This document shows, in pieces, positions 6,677 to 9,889 of a stretch of DNA of 9,889 bases. Origin of the DNA: Parvularculaceae bacterium (GTDB lineage Bacteria > Pseudomonadota > Alphaproteobacteria > Caulobacterales > Parvularculaceae); the NCBI GenBank assembly GCA_027080545.1, contig JALWRV010000456.1, positions 1 through 9,889 of the forward strand. Reading direction: 5' to 3'. A program made the translations under genes and the position numbers. Under the pieces are notes generated by a model. It was not told the DNA's origin. It saw only the letters and a list, made by a program, of their open reading frames with translations, and did not search any database. The first letter of the stretch is position 1; every line of letters begins with the position of its first letter.

Positions 6677-7648
6677 ATGAAGACGGGGGAAACCGGTCTC
6701 AATTTAATCAAGGCGTATGAGGGCCTTCGGATGACGGCGCAATATACGCCATCGGAGGAATGGGCGGTAGGCTATGGGCACCGCTCAACCGCGCGCCACG
6801 GCATGAGTGTGACCGAAGGCGATGCGGTGCGTTTGCTCAAAGAAGATGTCAAACCGCTAGAACAAATATTGTCTGAAAATGTCCGTGCCCCGTTGAATCA
6901 AAACGAGCATGATGCCTTGATCTCTCTGATTTACAATATTGGGGAAGAAAATTTCAAACGCTCCACCGTGTTGCGCAAATTAAACGCTGGCGACAAATTG
7001 GGTGCGGCAGAAGCAATCGAAAAATGGACCAAAGCTAAAATTGATGGCGAATTGGTAACATTGGACGGGTTGGTGCGCCGACGGGCGGCAGAGAAATCAT
7101 TATTTTTAATGCCCACCGATGCATCGGTGGTGGTGCCCACCAGTGACGTCATGCCAGCCCCGGAATGCGATGGCTATATGCTTACAGAAGCAGAGTTGAA
7201 AGCAACTCCGGTGGTCGAGTTTGACAATGTGCCGGAGAAAAATGCGGTGGACATTTCTCCTGAAGAAATGGGGCGGCGCAATAGAGCTTTGTTTGCTGCC
7301 GCCCAGTCCTTAACGGGTGATCCATCAAAACTCATCATCTCCAAGGCTGAAGAGCGGGAAGATATTGGGGTCACGGTTGGTGTTGCCATGGCGGGAATAT
7401 TGGCATTGGCCCAAACACTCATTAGTGGGGCGTTATTGATGGGGATGGAATGGCCAAATCTCGCTAATATGATCGGGCTCGGTCCGGATCTTTTGGCCTA
7501 TCTGGCGGATAATTTGCCGATTTGGATACCGGCGATTGGCGCCGCCATGTGTTATTTCATTCTCTATGTGCTGGTTAAACGCGGCGCTCGGGACGAATTG
7601 AAACGCCGACGCGCCCGTGAGATTGCTCGGGTTAAATCCGGAGTCTGA
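6677..7648 (+). CDS. GH24 lysozyme-like protein with two C-terminal membrane helices; catalytic triad incomplete
   Basis: Residues 6-145 are a T4-type (GH24) lysozyme fold: I-K-A-Y-E-G-L-R at 11-18, W-A-V-G-Y-G-H at 29-35, then N-Q-N-E-H-D-A-L-I-S-L-I-Y-N-I-G at 74-89 and S-T-V-L-R-K-L-N at 96-103. GH24 muramidases cleave peptidoglycan using Glu, then Asp or Cys eight residues on, then Thr five residues later. Glu15 is present, but the other positions are Thr24 and Ala30. A linker (146-228) leads to two hydrophobic helices (about 231-256 and 282-301) and a very basic tail (301-320). There is no N-terminal signal, so by positive-inside reasoning both ends, including the lysozyme domain, would be cytoplasmic. 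ATG 6677 is the first start after the in-frame stop at 6635; GAGGGA lies at 6662-6667. A phage or gene-transfer-agent endolysin ancestry is possible, yet no phage genes are adjacent. Role unknown. Confidence 0.85.
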   Translation: MKTGETGLNLIKAYEGLRMTAQYTPSEEWAVGYGHRSTARHGMSVTEGDAVRLLKEDVKPLEQILSENVRAPLNQNEHDALISLIYNIGEENFKRSTVLRKLNAGDKLGAAEAIEKWTKAKIDGELVTLDGLVRRRAAEKSLFLMPTDASVVVPTSDVMPAPECDGYMLTEAELKATPVVEFDNVPEKNAVDISPEEMGRRNRALFAAAQSLTGDPSKLIISKAEEREDIGVTVGVAMAGILALAQTLISGALLMGMEWPNLANMIGLGPDLLAYLADNLPIWIPAIGAAMCYFILYVLVKRGARDELKRRRAREIARVKSGV

Positions 7649-7650
7649 TT

Positions 7651-8094
7651 TTGCCAGACCCTAACTTGCCTTGTCTGCACCTGATCAAACTATGCGTTGG
7701 CGCTGACAGCGTGGCTGATGTCATGGCGTGGCGCGGGCGCACGCTGGTTGAGCGCAAAAAAAAAGGTCTCAGCGCGAAAATGTCCCATACCACCCGCATG
7801 TGGCCAAGACGGGCGGAAGAATTGCTCAAAGGCGGTTCGCTCTATTGGGTGGTCAAAGGCCTAATCCGAATTCGCCAACCCATTGCTGGTTTTGAAGAAT
7901 GGTATAATGAGGATGGGGTGCGTTATTGCACGATCTTGCTGGAGCCGGACATGATTCTAACCCAGCCAACGCCAAAGCGCCCGTTTCAGGGGTGGCGTTA
8001 TTTGCGCCCCCAAGATGCGCCAGCGGATTTATTGGCGGGGACGGGCGGTGATGAAACCATAGCGGAAGAATTGGCCAGTCTTGGATTACTTTAG
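7651..8094 (+). CDS. DUF1489 family protein
   Basis: A 147-residue soluble protein of a family of unknown function that is widespread in Alphaproteobacteria. Family features visible: L-H-L-I-K-L-C-V-G at residues 9-17, the T-R-M-W-P-R-R-A-E-E-L-L segment at 48-59, G-G-S-L-Y-W-V-V-K-G at 61-70, and R-P-F-Q-G-W-R-Y-L-R-P-Q-D-A-P-A-D-L at 110-127. The start is TTG at 7651, two bases after the preceding stop, with CGGAG at 7639-7643; a stop in frame at 7633 rules out a longer protein, and no ATG occurs before the conserved block (TTG 7666 is the alternative). The rare start and tight spacing suggest translation coupled to the lysozyme-like gene. A run of nine A at 7756-7764 encodes three lysines. 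Confidence 0.9.
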   Translation: MPDPNLPCLHLIKLCVGADSVADVMAWRGRTLVERKKKGLSAKMSHTTRMWPRRAEELLKGGSLYWVVKGLIRIRQPIAGFEEWYNEDGVRYCTILLEPDMILTQPTPKRPFQGWRYLRPQDAPADLLAGTGGDETIAEELASLGLL

Positions 8095-8153
8095 GTCATA
8101 AATAATTTTTGATGATAGGCTGACATCAATTATGAAGATGTGTGGAGGATGAA

Positions 8154-8939
8154 ATGGCAAAATCTTTTTATGCGCTTGGCGCTGTGGCGGCTGCGGCTAT
8201 CGCTGGTGGGTCAGCATTATTTGCGGGGCAGCAAGAAAATGAACGCCACCCCGTTTCATTAATCGGTGATGTGGGAGACCCCACCGAGCCGGCAGATTTG
8301 ATTAAATTTTGCCTGCCCCCTTCTGAAAGCAGTGACCGGGAATGTATTACCCGAAAGCAATTAATGGCCCGCGCCGATCAACCCATGATGCGTAAACGCG
8401 CTAATGGTGAAGAGGTGGAAATGTCGGTGATGATGGGGCATCCCAGCGATTTCCAAAAACCCACCGAAAAAATTAAAGACTGCAAAGGCTTTGCTAAGCT
8501 GAAAAAAAAGGGATGGGGTGGTGTCTCTTCTGTGGATATGATGGAAGAAGAAAAATTCACCCATCATTGTGGCCTTTACAAACTGGCAATGCGCGCCAAG
8601 GTCGAGGATGATAGCGCTTTCACCAATGGTGCCCTTACCCGCGAAAATCTTGAAGATATAAATCCTGCGAGTTGGCCGATGTTCGGTGAGCAGGATAATA
8701 GGGATAGGGCGCAATTCACCAACCAGTCAGAGGGCATTTGGATTGTTGAATATGGCGCCATGATAGCGGTTTTATCGGAAATCTCCCATGCCGATTTCAA
8801 CAAGGATGGTCATGGTGATATTCTGGGCTTTTTGCTCGCGTCACCAGAAGATGGCACCGCACGGTTCAGCGCCTATGTTTTAATAGAAGATGTGGATGGT
8901 GTTATGGCCATGAATATGCTTGACCCTTTTAAGGAATGA
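8154..8939 (+). CDS. Secreted hypothetical protein with a calcium-loop-like motif
   Basis: A 261-residue protein that I do not recognise. Residues 1-25 form a signal peptide: a lysine, a hydrophobic Ala-rich core, and a probable cleavage after A-L-F-A-G. Four cysteines remain in the mature part (53, 64, 110, 139), possibly two disulfides in the periplasm. D-F-N-K-D-G-H-G-D at 214-222 has the Asp/Asn spacing of EF-hand, dockerin or FG-GAP calcium loops; only one copy is present, so calcium binding is inference. Lysine-rich and methionine-rich stretches occur at 76-120. I prefer ATG 8154 with TGGAGGA at 8143-8149 over the in-frame GTG at 8142, which overlaps that ribosome binding site. It follows DUF1489 after 59 bases, and its last 11 bases overlap the end of panC on the other strand. 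Confidence 0.8.
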   Translation: MAKSFYALGAVAAAAIAGGSALFAGQQENERHPVSLIGDVGDPTEPADLIKFCLPPSESSDRECITRKQLMARADQPMMRKRANGEEVEMSVMMGHPSDFQKPTEKIKDCKGFAKLKKKGWGGVSSVDMMEEEKFTHHCGLYKLAMRAKVEDDSAFTNGALTRENLEDINPASWPMFGEQDNRDRAQFTNQSEGIWIVEYGAMIAVLSEISHADFNKDGHGDILGFLLASPEDGTARFSAYVLIEDVDGVMAMNMLDPFKE

Positions 8940-9840
8940 GCGGCCAATTATCGATCAGGCGTGTTTTGCCGACTATTACGGCTGCGAACAATCTGGCTTT
9001 TGCGCAAGCGTCCAATGTTGGGTTATCGGGCAGGGGGCTGAGATCTTCCCCATCGCGCAGTTCCAAATAATCAATGCGATCAAATCCGCTGGCGAACAAG
9101 GCCTGTCGGGTGGCGTCAAGGGTCGCGTTGACAGTCGCCTTTCCTCGTTTGGCTCCCGCGATAATAGTGCTGGCTGCAGCGGCTAATTGCTGATTAAGTC
9201 CTGCGGCAATGCGCCGTTCCTCTGGGCTCAAATAGGCATTGCGTGACGACATCGCCAGACCGTCAGCCTCGCGTATCAATGGGGCTCCAATAATCGCCAC
9301 ATCGAGATCGAGATCGCGCACCATATGGCGGATGACCAAAAGTTGCTGATAATCCTTTTCGCCGAAAACCGCACAATCCGGTTTTACTTGATTGAACAGC
9401 TTGCAGACCACTGTAGCGACGCCACCAAAAAAATGTGGTCGTGAGGCCCCGCACAAGCCTTCCGAAATACCCGTTACGGTAATGTGTGTAGAAAACCCGT
9501 CCGGGTAGATTTCCTCAACCGAGGGCGCATAGATGAGATCGCATCCAAGCCCCGTAAGTGCTGCGCGATCAGCCTCTAGGGTGCGCGGATAGGCCCCCAA
9601 ATCTTCATGGGCAGCAAATTGGCTCGGATTGACAAAAATTGACACCACCACCCGGTCGGCTTTTTCAGCGGCCAAGCGCACCAGCGATAGATGGCCCTCA
9701 TGAAGCGCGCCCATGGTCGGCACAAAGCCAATCCGCGCCCCATCGGCCCGCCAGGCCTGACACTGGTCACGCAAGGCGGCGAGGTTGCGCACAATAGCCG
9801 GCCCCTCGTCAGGGGGGATAGAATCATTCGATAGAGACAT
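8929..9840 (-). CDS. panC: Pantothenate synthetase (pantoate-beta-alanine ligase)
   Basis: PanC activates pantoate with ATP to pantoyl-adenylate and condenses it with beta-alanine to give pantothenate, in the cytoplasm. Family signatures are intact: P-T-M-G-A-L-H-E-G-H at 41-50 (the HIGH-like nucleotide motif), F-V-N-P-S-Q-F at 69-75, F-G-E-K-D-Y-Q-Q-L at 159-167, and S-S-R-N-A-Y-L-S at 198-205. The 303 residues are slightly longer than the usual 280 or so, mostly through about 15 extra N-terminal residues. Start ATG 9840 is chosen because GAGGAAAG lies four bases upstream on the minus strand; ATG 9864 is possible but has no good ribosome binding site. panB is often adjacent; it is not in the window but could lie beyond the right edge. 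No terminator fits between panC and the convergent neighbour. Confidence 0.96.
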   Translation of the reverse strand: MSLSNDSIPPDEGPAIVRNLAALRDQCQAWRADGARIGFVPTMGALHEGHLSLVRLAAEKADRVVVSIFVNPSQFAAHEDLGAYPRTLEADRAALTGLGCDLIYAPSVEEIYPDGFSTHITVTGISEGLCGASRPHFFGGVATVVCKLFNQVKPDCAVFGEKDYQQLLVIRHMVRDLDLDVAIIGAPLIREADGLAMSSRNAYLSPEERRIAAGLNQQLAAAASTIIAGAKRGKATVNATLDATRQALFASGFDRIDYLELRDGEDLSPLPDNPTLDACAKARLFAAVIVGKTRLIDNWPLIP

Positions 9841-9889
9841 TATCTTTCCTCGGTCAAAAACCATAGATTTTAAAACGGGACATTAGGCA

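Noticed and set aside
8109..8129. TTGATG/CATCAA hairpin after the DUF1489 gene as terminator
   Set aside because: Six pairs with a nine-base loop and no T-tract; the same bases could equally be a weak promoter (TTGATG-16-TATGAA) for the next gene, and neither reading is strong.

Overview
The window looks like a chromosomal segment of an alphaproteobacterium. Three things point there: the gene order birA - coaX - rnj - DUF1467, which in many Alphaproteobacteria follows the nuo (complex I) operon; a DUF1489 protein, a family largely confined to that class; and a composition of roughly 50-55% GC. I cannot place it to genus. No mobile element, CRISPR array, tRNA or rRNA was seen.

Left block (1-3131, plus strand): the 3' end of birA (biotin protein ligase), coaX (type III pantothenate kinase), rnj (RNase J) and a small two-helix DUF1467 membrane protein, closely spaced and probably co-transcribed. 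After a 163-base gap comes mgtE (CorA-independent Mg2+ transporter/channel, 3295-4779), ending in a hairpin shared with the convergent gene that follows.

Middle block (4843-8939): here the genes become accessory-looking. A minus-strand gene encodes a membrane-anchored, Pro/Asp/Glu-rich protein with three 25-residue repeats. Just upstream of it on the same strand is an unlisted short reading frame (6135 down to 5944) with a good ribosome binding site, a GxxxG glycine zipper and one in-frame TGA. Divergently, after about 540 gene-free bases, come a GH24 lysozyme-like protein with two C-terminal membrane helices and two of three catalytic positions substituted, a DUF1489 protein starting two bases after it with TTG, and a secreted protein with a calcium-loop-like motif.

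Right block: panC (pantothenate synthetase) on the minus strand, its 3' end overlapping the secreted-protein gene by 11 bases. PanC makes pantothenate and CoaX phosphorylates it, so two CoA-pathway steps lie about 8 kb apart, in unlinked transcription units.

The parts most worth pursuing are the degenerate membrane-bound lysozyme-like protein, the TGA-interrupted glycine-zipper frame, and the gene-free stretch between them, which holds terminator-like and hairpin structures. My working inference, not shown by the sequence, is that the middle block is a cell-envelope locus placed between housekeeping genes.
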